A stretch of DNA of 64,000 nt from CAYSRC01 sp964446385 (lineage in GTDB: Bacteria; Bacillota; Clostridia; Oscillospirales; Ruminococcaceae): NCBI GenBank assembly GCA_964446385.1, contig CAYUOH010000009.1, forward strand, positions 21,547-85,546, given 5' to 3'. Positions 9,326-18,130 of the stretch are shown here, one piece after another. How positions within the stretch are numbered: position 1 is the first letter of the stretch; each line of letters opens with the position of its first letter. The translations under genes and the position numbers were made by a program. The notes below the pieces were generated by a model. It was not told the DNA's origin, made no database searches, and worked only from the letters and a program-made list of their open reading frames with translations.

Positions 9326-9745
9326 ATGGATGAAGACAGACTGCTTGAAATTGTTCACGAATTGGGCCGCGAAATTCAGAAGGACGAAAGATATTTAAAG
9401 CTTTCCTCGACCAAGGCTATTATGGATGCCGACAAGGAGATACAGAACCTTATTGGTGATTTCAATCTTGCCCGCATGAACCTGAGTGCCAAGATGGCTG
9501 AAAAAGAACAGAAGGACGAAGATTCGCAAGTTATCTCCGCCCTTAATAAACAAGTCAACGAAATGTACGACCGGCTTATGCAACATCCTCTGATGGTTGC
9601 TTACAGCGCGGCTCGCGACGAGATGAACAATTTCATGACCGTCGTCAATGCTATTCTAAATGCCGCCGTTAATGGCCAGAATCCCGACGAGGTTACCGAG
9701 GAATCTTGCACCGGCGACTGCAGCACCTGCGGAGGTTGCCACTAA
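9326..9745 (+). CDS. RicA/YmcA-like YlbF-family protein with cysteine tail
   Basis: A 139-residue, mainly helical protein of the YlbF/YmcA family. In Bacillus subtilis the RicA(YmcA)-RicF(YlbF)-RicT(YaaT) complex carries iron-sulfur clusters and helps RNase Y mature certain transcripts. The position between miaB and mutS is the ymcA position in Bacillus, supporting orthology to RicA. The last fifteen residues contain CTGDCSTCGGCH, a C-x3-C-x2-C-x2-C-H motif that looks like a metal or cluster ligand set. It starts five bases after the miaB stop. RicF and RicT genes are not in this window, so the complex itself is inferred. Confidence 0.7.
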   Translation: MDEDRLLEIVHELGREIQKDERYLKLSSTKAIMDADKEIQNLIGDFNLARMNLSAKMAEKEQKDEDSQVISALNKQVNEMYDRLMQHPLMVAYSAARDEMNNFMTVVNAILNAAVNGQNPDEVTEESCTGDCSTCGGCH

Positions 9746-9769
9746 TCTGACGATTACTTGAGGTAATTA

Positions 9770-12388
9770 ATGGATTTACCTGAGATAACCGCCCAGCTTT
9801 CGCCTATGATGCGCCAGTATGTGGAAACCAAGCGCAGGCACATGGACGAACTTCTGTTCTACCGGTTGGGTGATTTTTACGAAATGTTTTTTGATGATGC
9901 GATTACCGCCAGCCGCGAGCTGGAGCTTGTGCTTACCGCCCGCGACTGCGGACTTGCCGAGCGCGCCCCGATGTGCGGTGTGCCATGGCATTCCTGCGAC
10001 GGATATATCGCACGCTTGATTAAAAAAGGATATAAGGTTGCTATCTGTGAACAGATGGAGGATCCCGCCACAGCAAAAGGAATCGTGAAGCGGGATATTA
10101 TTCGTGTTGTCACACCCGGGACCGTAACCGATAACGGAATGCTCAGCGAGGACGAGAACAACTATATCTGCTGCATGTATTTCGACGTATCCTCTAAAGG
10201 TCTTTGCTTTATCGATATTTCAACCGGAAATGTATACGTTACCGAAATCGCTGCCTCAATCGACAGTGTTATCGGTGAAATAGACCGCTTTTCTCCAAGC
10301 GAAGTTATTGTAAACGGCCGTGCTGCCGCTCAAGCCAAGCTTATCGATTATCTTCAAAAGGGGCTTGATATACGTCCTTACGCTCCCGACGAGGAGCTGT
10401 TCAATTTGTACGAATGCGACGCTGCGGTCGAAAATCTTTTCGACGCTAAAAAACGGAGCTGCCTTGATACCCTTACGTCCGGCACCGGCGTGAAGGCACT
10501 GGGCGGTCTTTTAAGGTATCTTTCTGATACCCAGTTCGGCGGAATAGATCGTATTGTGGATTTAAAAGTATACCGCTGCACCGACTATATGAACCTTTCG
10601 GCAAGCTGCCGCCGCAATCTAGAACTTTTTGCCAACAACCGCTCCGGTGAAAAGCGGGGAAGTCTGCTCTGGCTTATGGATCATACCGTAACCCCTATGG
10701 GCAAGCGAAGGTTAAGGGCTTTTCTCGAGGAACCGCTGCTTGACGTGAATGAAATCAACCGACGTCTTGATTCGGTGGAGGAACTCTTAAATGATTCCGT
10801 CCGCCTTCTCCGGATAAACGATATACTTCATGATATTCACGATATCGAGCGCATGATGACCCGCGTAGTCTACGGAAGCGCCTCACCGAGGGAGCTTCTG
10901 TCGCTTGCGTCGTCCTGCGCCGCTCTGACCACCCTGCGTGAGCAGATGTCGGTACTTCGCGCCCCGCTGTCCGCCGAACTGTGTGGCGGAATAGACGAAC
11001 TTCACGATCTCTGCGATGAAATAGAACACGTAATCTCCCCTGACGCACCGGCTCTCGTACGCGACGGAGGATATATCCGTGCTGGTTACAATGATGAGGT
11101 CGACGAGTTGCGCGGCATTGTAAACAATACAAAGGAATACCTGGCCTCTCTCGAGAGCAATTTGAGGGAGGAGCTGGGAATTAAAAATCTTAAAATAGGC
11201 TACAACAGGGTGTTCGGCTATTATCTTGAGGTCCCCAGAACCTTTGCCGGAATGATTCCCGATACCTTTGTAAGAAAGCAGACCCTTACAACCGGTGAGA
11301 GATACATCAACGAAGAGCTAAAGAATCTTGAGTCACGAATAATATCCTCCGCCGAAAAGGTGAAGCATATAGAAAAGAACATTTACGACGGTCTTCTTAA
11401 TTTCATTGAGAACCGTATAGACAGAGTACAGTCTACCGCCTACTCCGTAGGCGTTTTCGACGTTCTTTGTAATTACGCCCGAATATCGGCAGAAAACGGT
11501 TACAAACGCCCCGTCGTAAACGACAGGGATATCATAAGCATCAAAAACGGACGTCACCCGGTAATAGAAAAGGTTATCGAGGGTGGCATGTTCGTACCCA
11601 ATGACACACTGCTGGACTGCGGCGAAAACCTTGTGGACGTTATCACGGGACCTAATATGGCAGGGAAATCCACCTATATGCGCCAGATAGCCCTTATTGT
11701 TATCATGGCCCAGGCGGGCTGCTTTGTGCCCGCAAACAACACGGTAATCGGAGTGGTGGATGCCATATTCACTCGCGTAGGCGCAAGCGACAATATCTTC
11801 GCCGGAGATTCCACCTTTATGGTGGAGATGCGTGAGGTGGCGGAAATTCTGAACAACGCCACACCGAAGAGCCTCATAATCCTTGACGAAATCGGACGCG
11901 GCACATCCACCTACGACGGGATGAGCATAGCAAGGGCCGTTGTAGAAGAAATCTGCGGATCCGACGGAATTGGCGCGAAAACCCTGTTCGCTACCCATTA
12001 TCATGAGCTCTGCGTTCTTGAGGACGAATATTCCAATGTAAAGAATCTCAATATCTCGGTTAAAAAGAGAGGAGACGACATTACCTTTCTGCGCCGTATC
12101 GTAAAGGGAGCAGCCGATGAAAGTTACGGCATCGAGGTCGCCAAGCTTGCCGGCCTTCCCGACAGAACTATCGAGCGCGCGAAGGATATTCTCTCTTCAA
12201 TAACCAGTTCAATCAACTCGGGTACGGGGGAATACCATTCGGTGGACAGAAAAGACAGCGCTCCGAACCCTGCTGCCGCCGCGGTGATAGACAGGCTTAA
12301 TAAAATAAACCCCGAAACACTTACGCCCATTGAAGCCATGCTGGCTTTGAACGAGCTTAAGCATTCTGCGGAGGATAAAAACAACTGA
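9770..12388 (+). CDS. mutS: DNA mismatch repair protein MutS
   Basis: Mismatch-recognition ATPase, 872 residues. The mismatch-binding domain carries the lead-in LGDFYEMFFDDA near residue 35. The ATPase has Walker A GPNMAGKST at about residue 627 and DEIGRGTSTYDG downstream, and the C-terminal helix-turn-helix region is present. A TTGAGG site precedes the ATG. The length and the mismatch-binding N-terminus mark it as MutS1 rather than MutS2. Its stop overlaps the mutL start by one base (TGATG). Confidence 0.98.
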   Translation: MDLPEITAQLSPMMRQYVETKRRHMDELLFYRLGDFYEMFFDDAITASRELELVLTARDCGLAERAPMCGVPWHSCDGYIARLIKKGYKVAICEQMEDPATAKGIVKRDIIRVVTPGTVTDNGMLSEDENNYICCMYFDVSSKGLCFIDISTGNVYVTEIAASIDSVIGEIDRFSPSEVIVNGRAAAQAKLIDYLQKGLDIRPYAPDEELFNLYECDAAVENLFDAKKRSCLDTLTSGTGVKALGGLLRYLSDTQFGGIDRIVDLKVYRCTDYMNLSASCRRNLELFANNRSGEKRGSLLWLMDHTVTPMGKRRLRAFLEEPLLDVNEINRRLDSVEELLNDSVRLLRINDILHDIHDIERMMTRVVYGSASPRELLSLASSCAALTTLREQMSVLRAPLSAELCGGIDELHDLCDEIEHVISPDAPALVRDGGYIRAGYNDEVDELRGIVNNTKEYLASLESNLREELGIKNLKIGYNRVFGYYLEVPRTFAGMIPDTFVRKQTLTTGERYINEELKNLESRIISSAEKVKHIEKNIYDGLLNFIENRIDRVQSTAYSVGVFDVLCNYARISAENGYKRPVVNDRDIISIKNGRHPVIEKVIEGGMFVPNDTLLDCGENLVDVITGPNMAGKSTYMRQIALIVIMAQAGCFVPANNTVIGVVDAIFTRVGASDNIFAGDSTFMVEMREVAEILNNATPKSLIILDEIGRGTSTYDGMSIARAVVEEICGSDGIGAKTLFATHYHELCVLEDEYSNVKNLNISVKKRGDDITFLRRIVKGAADESYGIEVAKLAGLPDRTIERAKDILSSITSSINSGTGEYHSVDRKDSAPNPAAAAVIDRLNKINPETLTPIEAMLALNELKHSAEDKNN

Positions 12389-14391
12389 TGCCAAAGGTGA
12401 AACTGCTTGACAGAGACGTATATGAGCTGATTGCCGCAGGCGAGGTGGTCGAGCGACCTGTTTCGGTTGTCAAGGAACTTGTGGAAAACAGCATAGACGC
12501 GGGCGCTTCAAGCATCGAGGTCGAGCTTATAGGAGGCGGTTTGAAATCCATCCGCGTTAAGGATAACGGCTGTGGAATATCACGCGAGGATATCCCCGTG
12601 GCCTTTCTGCGTCATGCCACTAGCAAGATTGCCAATGCGACCGACCTTGAAAGTATAGGCACGTTGGGGTTCCGAGGAGAAGCACTTGCTTCGATAGCCG
12701 CTGTGTCACGCGTAAGAATGTACAGCGCCGTTGAAGGCAAAACCGGAACAGAATACATTATCGAGGGCGGGAGGGAAATCTCGCTTGAGGATTCCGGAGT
12801 ACCTTCTGGCACCACAGTGATCGTGGAGTATTTGTTCTACAATACTCCCGCTAGAATGAAGTTCCTTAAAAAGGACGTTTACGAAAGCAATGCTGTTCAG
12901 ACTCTTCTGGAACAGCTTTTGCTGTCGCATCCCGAAATATCGTTTAAATTCATAAGGGATGGAAAAACGGCGTTTACTTCCCCCGGAGACGGCAGCCTGT
13001 ATTCGGCCCTTTGTTATATTTGGCCTTCCGATGTAATCGAAAACCTAGTCGAGGTGAACGATTCTGCGGATGGAATTGAAATCTACGGTTATATATCCAA
13101 TCCTACCGCGGCACGGAAAAGCCGCAGCATGCAGTCCCTGTTCGTTAACGGACGCTACATCGTGTCGCGCAGCATAGCTTCTGCAGTGGAGGAGGGGACA
13201 AAGGGCTTTTATATAACAGGCAATCATCCCGCCTTTACTTTGTTTGTTACCATCCCAGCGGCTGAGATTGATGTAAACGTTCATCCGGCAAAGACCGAGA
13301 TACGCTTCTCCAACGAACGCAAGGTAACGTCGCTTGCTTATGTCGCCGTTAAGATGGTTCTGGAAGTCTACACAAGCAATCCGGTTAATTATCTCGGAAA
13401 ACCTGAGATAGAGCCGGAAGTTATTGATAGAAAGCTGATTTACGTAAACCCGGAAAAGACTGTAAACCCGCAGATAAAGAAAGAACATTCTGAAAATACC
13501 ATCCGAGAAGAATCTCCCGAACCCCTCGAAAAGTCCGCAGATTCTGTTGTTTCTGCACAAGATAAACATGCTCGGGTAATCTACGAATCCAGAGAAAATG
13601 ACGTAATTTCCTTCTCTGAACTGCATGAGTCAAAGCCTTCGACCGGACATTTCACTCTGGATGTTTCGGTGGATTACAACGACTATGAATCATGGCTCAA
13701 CAGGCATACAAAGTCTGTCAAAGCTGTCAAAGAAAACGTCGAAGAAGCTGTTCAAATTGTCGAAAACCTCCCAGGTAATGATGGATCGGATACCAAAATT
13801 ACCAACGATGTAAATCTTTCCGGCGGTTTCAGATATGTCGGAGAATTGTTCAAAACGTATATAGTTCTGGAATATGGTGACCGTATGGTCCTCATTGACA
13901 AGCATGCCGCGCATGAAAGGCTTATGTACGACAAGTACGTGGCCGACGGAGTGGGCGGCGACCGCCAGGTGCTTCTTTCCAGCGTAATTGTGTCCCTTTC
14001 GGCCGAAGAGGTCCAGGCGGTTGAAGACAATTATGTATTGCTCTGCCGTGTAGGATTTCTTATTGAGCCGATGGGCAGTCATGAGGTTGCGGTACGCGAA
14101 ATACCGGTGTATTCCAAACCTGATAAGATTAAGGGTGTGGTGGAGGAGCTTGCTTCGACGCTTGTTTCGATGCATAACGATATTACCACAGAGGAAGAAA
14201 TCTGGTTGCTGCATTCATCGGCCTGTAGGTGCGCAATAAAGGGCGGAAACATAAGCAGCAATCGCGAGCTTATAGACCTTGCAGAACGGATTCTTGCCGG
14301 CAAAACGGTTATGCAATGCCCCCACGGCCGTCCGGTCTGTACATTTATAACTCAGAAGGAGCTGGAGCGCAGATTTGGCAGGATACAGTAA
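12388..14391 (+). CDS. mutL: DNA mismatch repair protein MutL with nicking-endonuclease motif
   Basis: GHKL ATPase that couples MutS recognition to strand incision. ATPase motifs ELVENSIDAGA (residues 30-40), DNGCGI and LGFRGEAL are intact. The C-terminal domain carries DKHAAHERLMYD at about residue 504, corresponding to the DQHA-x2-E-x4-E metal-binding motif of endonuclease-active MutL with Q to K and the last E to D, plus the distal ACRCAIK and CPHGRP motifs. No mutH is present, consistent with MutL being the nickase. The linker between domains is long and acidic, typical of the family. Confidence 0.97.
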   Translation: MPKVKLLDRDVYELIAAGEVVERPVSVVKELVENSIDAGASSIEVELIGGGLKSIRVKDNGCGISREDIPVAFLRHATSKIANATDLESIGTLGFRGEALASIAAVSRVRMYSAVEGKTGTEYIIEGGREISLEDSGVPSGTTVIVEYLFYNTPARMKFLKKDVYESNAVQTLLEQLLLSHPEISFKFIRDGKTAFTSPGDGSLYSALCYIWPSDVIENLVEVNDSADGIEIYGYISNPTAARKSRSMQSLFVNGRYIVSRSIASAVEEGTKGFYITGNHPAFTLFVTIPAAEIDVNVHPAKTEIRFSNERKVTSLAYVAVKMVLEVYTSNPVNYLGKPEIEPEVIDRKLIYVNPEKTVNPQIKKEHSENTIREESPEPLEKSADSVVSAQDKHARVIYESRENDVISFSELHESKPSTGHFTLDVSVDYNDYESWLNRHTKSVKAVKENVEEAVQIVENLPGNDGSDTKITNDVNLSGGFRYVGELFKTYIVLEYGDRMVLIDKHAAHERLMYDKYVADGVGGDRQVLLSSVIVSLSAEEVQAVEDNYVLLCRVGFLIEPMGSHEVAVREIPVYSKPDKIKGVVEELASTLVSMHNDITTEEEIWLLHSSACRCAIKGGNISSNRELIDLAERILAGKTVMQCPHGRPVCTFITQKELERRFGRIQ

Positions 14392-15310
14392 GGTTGCGGT
14401 AATAGGCGGGCCCACAGCCTGCGGCAAAAGTGTAATTGCCCTTGAAACCGCAAAGACGCTTTCTGGCGAGATAATCTGCAGCGATTCCATGCAGATTTAT
14501 TCAGGTGTAAGGATCGGAACGGCGTCACCGTCCGATGAGGATTACGCGGCTGTGCCGCATCTTCTTTTCGGGTCGGTCCCACCCGATACCGGATACAGCC
14601 TGTTCGATTATCAGAAGGATGCATACAACGCGATAGAGGACGTTCTATCTCGCGGAAAGCTTCCGGTTCTCTGCGGAGGAACGGGGCTATATATCACAAC
14701 GCTTGCCGAAGGCGTCAGTCTTTCCGAAGCAAACCTTGACAGAGAACTCCGGGCGCGCCTTGAGGCTGAATATGACAGAGATCCTGAATCTATGCAAAAA
14801 AAGCTAGCGAACGTTGACCCCGGCGCCGCACATTTTACCCATATAAACAACCGCAAGCGAATTGTTCGCTATCTTGAGCTGTTTTATTCCACCGGAAAGA
14901 CCTACGCCGAGCGCGCCGAGCTGTCTCACGGGGGCGGAAAATCCCGAGAGAAATATGATTATAGAATATTTATCCTCGAGCCTGAAAGAACTTGGTTGCG
15001 TGGCAGAATTGACCGTAGGATAGATCAGATGAAGGACGGTGGGCTACTTGAGGAAGCGGAATTGGTGTACAGACACAGGGACAGTTGGAAAACGCTTTCG
15101 CAGGCGATTGGTTTCAAAGAACTGTTCCCGTATTTTGAGGGAACGGCGGATATGGATACCTGTATAGCGAATTTGAAGACCGCCACATATCACTACGCCA
15201 AAAGGCAGGCTACCTGGTTCAATAGAATGAAGGACACCGAAAGAATAAAAATAGACTGCGATGCATCTCTTGAAAGTGCCACACAGGAAATTATCAATAA
15301 ACTTAATTGA
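14375..15310 (+). CDS. miaA: tRNA dimethylallyltransferase
   Basis: Transfers a dimethylallyl group to A37 of tRNAs, the first step to ms2i6A37. The 311-residue protein has the P-loop GGPTACGKS at residues 11-19, the substrate-binding DSMQIYSG and the GGTGLY motif. The start is a TTG at 14375, preceded by GGAG at seven bases and followed directly by the P-loop strand, so no later start is possible. It overlaps the end of mutL by 17 bases and therefore depends on the same transcript. Confidence 0.95.
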   Translation: MAGYSKVAVIGGPTACGKSVIALETAKTLSGEIICSDSMQIYSGVRIGTASPSDEDYAAVPHLLFGSVPPDTGYSLFDYQKDAYNAIEDVLSRGKLPVLCGGTGLYITTLAEGVSLSEANLDRELRARLEAEYDRDPESMQKKLANVDPGAAHFTHINNRKRIVRYLELFYSTGKTYAERAELSHGGGKSREKYDYRIFILEPERTWLRGRIDRRIDQMKDGGLLEEAELVYRHRDSWKTLSQAIGFKELFPYFEGTADMDTCIANLKTATYHYAKRQATWFNRMKDTERIKIDCDASLESATQEIINKLN

Positions 15311-15327
15311 CAGGAATTATTTAGTAA

Positions 15328-16542
15328 ATGAGAAGACCGGCAAGAATATTCATACGCGTGGTTGAGGCGACGATTGGAGTAGCGTTCGCTGTATTTGTCG
15401 TGTACCAGTACTTCCAGTTTACTCATCCTGCTTATACTTCCGAAATTTGCATGGTAAACAAGATTTCTGACAGCGTTGTCACACGTGGCCTTGTAATCCG
15501 CGATGAAACGGTCATTGATTTCGGCGGAAACCGCATCATAGACTATCTAGCCAAGGACGGCGAAAAGGTCGCAGTGCATGAACCTGTGGCTCGCGTATCG
15601 GACGGAGCAAGCGGCACGGTACTGAACGTACTGCGTCGCAGCAGGATTGAGGCCGAAAGCGAAGTCATTAATTCCATTTCAGACAGGAGCAGCAGCGGGT
15701 TCAGCAGCATAAGCCAACTGAATGGCAGTATTTACGAATACGCAGTGAACATAGCAGGAGCAAATTCATTTTCTGTTTTTTCGGAAACCGAAGACGAAAA
15801 GCTTTCTCTTATAAAATCATTCAACAGTTACTATCTGGCGCTTGAAGGAAAATGCGATTTCAGCGCCCGAAGTAATCTTTTACGGTCTGCTGAGAGTAAC
15901 GTCGGCGGTGACGAAAGCTATGAATCGTACACCTCACCCATTGAGGGCTATTTCATCTCCTATACAGACGGGTGCGAGGAAATCCTCAACACCGAGAACA
16001 TCAGAGATTACCAGCTCGTAGAGATAAATAACATAATCAACACCGTATATGAGAAGGACTACTATTCCTGCAAGATAGTCACGGGATATTCCTGGGACAT
16101 TGTGGTTGTTATAAACAGCAATCTTGACCGCTTTACCGAGGGTAGGAGCGTAAAGCTTAATTTCCCATACAAAAACCTCAACGGAGTGCCCGCGAAAATA
16201 AAGACTGCTAACCCGGACGAAAGCGGCAAGCAGGCCGTTGTGGTTGTCACATGTAACCGCATGAACGCCGATATAGCCGCGCTCCGTGACGAAACCGTGG
16301 AAATAAGTTTCGGGACCTACGATGGAATAAAAATTCCACGCAACGCATTGCGATTTTACGACGGAGAAGTGGGCGTCTATGTGAAATACGGCAGCGTGGT
16401 CCAGTTCAAAAAAATCGACGTGATGTACGAAACCGACGACTATATCGTATCTCGTAGTGCTCCTGTTGGAAGTGGTAAGCTATGCATGTACGACGAGCTT
16501 ATCACATGGGGAAGGGACTTGTATCCGGGCAGGGAACTGTAG
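15328..16542 (+). CDS. HlyD-like membrane-anchored protein upstream of sepF
   Basis: A 404-residue protein with one N-terminal membrane segment (ATIGVAFAVFVVYQYFQF) and an extracellular region that begins with a biotinyl-lipoyl/HlyD-like hairpin (VTRGLVIRDE ... DGEKVAVHEPVARVSDGASGTV). The C-terminal part (GVYVKYGSVVQFKKIDV) resembles the beta-barrel end of HlyD-type adaptors. No matching ABC or RND transporter gene is nearby. Instead it precedes sepF and divIVA, and similar genes are, as I recall, found next to sepF in Clostridia. That suggests an envelope or division role rather than efflux, but this is inference. Confidence 0.62.
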   Translation: MRRPARIFIRVVEATIGVAFAVFVVYQYFQFTHPAYTSEICMVNKISDSVVTRGLVIRDETVIDFGGNRIIDYLAKDGEKVAVHEPVARVSDGASGTVLNVLRRSRIEAESEVINSISDRSSSGFSSISQLNGSIYEYAVNIAGANSFSVFSETEDEKLSLIKSFNSYYLALEGKCDFSARSNLLRSAESNVGGDESYESYTSPIEGYFISYTDGCEEILNTENIRDYQLVEINNIINTVYEKDYYSCKIVTGYSWDIVVVINSNLDRFTEGRSVKLNFPYKNLNGVPAKIKTANPDESGKQAVVVVTCNRMNADIAALRDETVEISFGTYDGIKIPRNALRFYDGEVGVYVKYGSVVQFKKIDVMYETDDYIVSRSAPVGSGKLCMYDELITWGRDLYPGREL

Positions 16543-16557
16543 TCAAAAGCATGTTTA

Positions 16558-16586
16558 TTGACAATTAACCTGCTTTGTATGATAAT
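16558..16586 (+). promoter_or_regulatory. Putative sepF promoter
   Basis: A perfect TTGACA, 17-base spacer and GATAAT (with a TG just upstream) lie about 30 bases before the sepF start, after the HlyD-like gene ends. This allows sepF-divIVA to be transcribed separately. Confidence 0.65.
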
Positions 16587-16614
16587 AAACTCAATATGTA
16601 TAGGAGGCCGTAAA

Positions 16615-17058
16615 ATGGGCAAAGTACTTGATAATCTTAAGGGTTTTTTCGGTGTTAGCAACGACGAATTTATTGATGACAATTTCGACGAACCGGAAGC
16701 TCCCGCTGAGTCTTTTGACAAACCAGTAGCCAAAAAAGAAAAGGCCGGCCGAGCCTACAGTATAAACCCCACTAACCAGCTTGACGTAGTTCTTGTCAAG
16801 CCTGAGCGTTTCGAGGACGCCAGTGGTATTGCCGATCATCTCAACAGCAAACGCACCGTGGTTCTCAATCTTGAATCCACTGCAAAGGATGTTGCCCGTC
16901 GTCTTGTCGATTTCCTCAGCGGAGTTGCATATGCCAACAACGGCCAGATCAAGCGCGTTGCCAACAGCACATTTATCATCACTCCTTATAATGTCGAGGT
17001 CTCCGGGGAGCTTCTTGACGATTTTGACGGCGCCAACAACGAGGAAGTATATTTCTGA
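16615..17058 (+). CDS. sepF: Cell division protein SepF
   Basis: Membrane-binding FtsZ partner that bundles FtsZ filaments and helps anchor the Z ring in Firmicutes. The 147-residue product has the SepF order: amphipathic N-terminal helix (MGKVLDNLKGFFGV), acidic linker, then the C-terminal domain with VVLVKPERFEDA, the strand TVVLNLE and the FLSG/ITPYNVEV ending. The ATG at 16615 was chosen over an upstream ATG because a strong AGGAGG lies seven bases before it and the amphipathic helix must be N-terminal. It is followed by divIVA, the usual division-gene neighbour. Confidence 0.95.
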   Translation: MGKVLDNLKGFFGVSNDEFIDDNFDEPEAPAESFDKPVAKKEKAGRAYSINPTNQLDVVLVKPERFEDASGIADHLNSKRTVVLNLESTAKDVARRLVDFLSGVAYANNGQIKRVANSTFIITPYNVEVSGELLDDFDGANNEEVYF

Positions 17059-17119
17059 TATTTTATAACGTTTTTGAATAGAAAAATCCCAAATCCCATT
17101 GTTTGAAGGAGATTAATTG

Positions 17120-18055
17120 ATGTTTACTGCAAGAGAAATACGCGATACAGCGTTTGACAAGGTTTCACGCGGCTACAACGTAGAGGACGTTGACGCTTTC
17201 CTACAGCAGGTTGCCTCACAGGTAGGACAGCTGACGGCTGAGCGTGACGACGCCGTTAACAAACTTCAGCCCCTTTACAACCTGCTTACGCAGTACCAGG
17301 AGGAGGAGAATGCCATACGCAGCGCGCTTGTAAGTGCCGAGAAGATGCGCGAGACTATCCTTACCGAAGCCAATCAACAGCATGACATTCTTATCCGTGA
17401 CGCCGAGCAGAAGGCAGCCCGCATTATTGAAAACGCACGCACTTCTGTTGTTAATGAAAGCAAGCTTCTTGATAAAATCAAGACCGAGGTTACCTCGTTC
17501 AAGAGTCAGATTCTCGGTCTATACGAAAGTCACCTGCGCTTAATCGGAAGTCTACCCGATTACATCATTTCCACCGATGAGAATTTCAAGGCGGATAATG
17601 CTTACACCGCTCCCGAAGAACCTATCGGCGAGGCACCCATCCAGCCCGCCACGGATGAAACTGTGCGGGAACAGCCCACCGATCGTTCTGAACCCGCTGA
17701 TGCCCCTACACCCGAAGAAGTTACAGTCGAGGTGAACGATGTCCAAACGGAAAATGATACGGAAAAGGATACGCCTGCCGAAAATACTCCTCTCACCTTT
17801 GCACCTGTTTTTGAACAGCCGGAGGATAACCCGTTCGCGGAAGACTACAATCCTAACAAAATACTCGAAGAACCGTCCGCTGATACGATAGATTTTTTCT
17901 CCAATCCGCTTCCTGATTTTGTAATTGAAAATTTCAATCTTGAGGATGAGCCGAAAAACGACGCACCCTACGATGGTTTTGCACCACGTGCCAAGGTCGA
18001 CGAAAGCAAATTCACGAAGCTTGATTTCGGCGAAGGCTTCAGCTTCAATAAATAA
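17120..18055 (+). CDS. divIVA: DivIVA-domain coiled-coil protein
   Basis: Pole- and septum-localised scaffold. The N-terminal lipid-binding motif is clear (FTAREIRDTAFDKVSRGYN and VEDVDAFLQQV), followed by a coiled coil to about residue 150. The remaining half is a long acidic, proline-rich, probably disordered tail, much longer than in Bacillus DivIVA, ending with a conserved-looking KLDFGEGF. The ATG at 17120 is preferred to an in-frame TTG three bases earlier because AAGGAG lies eight bases upstream. Genes between sepF and divIVA in other Firmicutes (ylmG, ylmH) are missing here. Confidence 0.9.
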   Translation: MFTAREIRDTAFDKVSRGYNVEDVDAFLQQVASQVGQLTAERDDAVNKLQPLYNLLTQYQEEENAIRSALVSAEKMRETILTEANQQHDILIRDAEQKAARIIENARTSVVNESKLLDKIKTEVTSFKSQILGLYESHLRLIGSLPDYIISTDENFKADNAYTAPEEPIGEAPIQPATDETVREQPTDRSEPADAPTPEEVTVEVNDVQTENDTEKDTPAENTPLTFAPVFEQPEDNPFAEDYNPNKILEEPSADTIDFFSNPLPDFVIENFNLEDEPKNDAPYDGFAPRAKVDESKFTKLDFGEGFSFNK

Positions 18056-18087
18056 CCAGTCCCACAAAAATTATATTATTAACGTAT

Positions 18088-18109
18088 AGCGGTGCTGAAA
18101 AACACCGCT
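18088..18109 (+). terminator. Hairpin after divIVA
   Basis: AGCGGTG-CTGAAAAA-CACCGCT is a perfect 7-base stem starting 33 bases after divIVA. It is followed by ATATTTATAG rather than a pure T run, so it may terminate only partly. An in-frame GTG for lspA lies inside the hairpin, which argues against using that GTG as the start. Confidence 0.5.
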
Positions 18110-18130
18110 ATATTTATAGAGGTATTCAAT

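Noticed and set aside
11333..12004. Long minus-strand frame (223 codons) opposite mutS
   Set aside because: It lies wholly within the mutS ATPase domain and its product is a low-information antisense translation.
13045..13626. Minus-strand frame of 193 codons opposite mutL
   Set aside because: Antisense to the MutL linker region with no start signal or domain.
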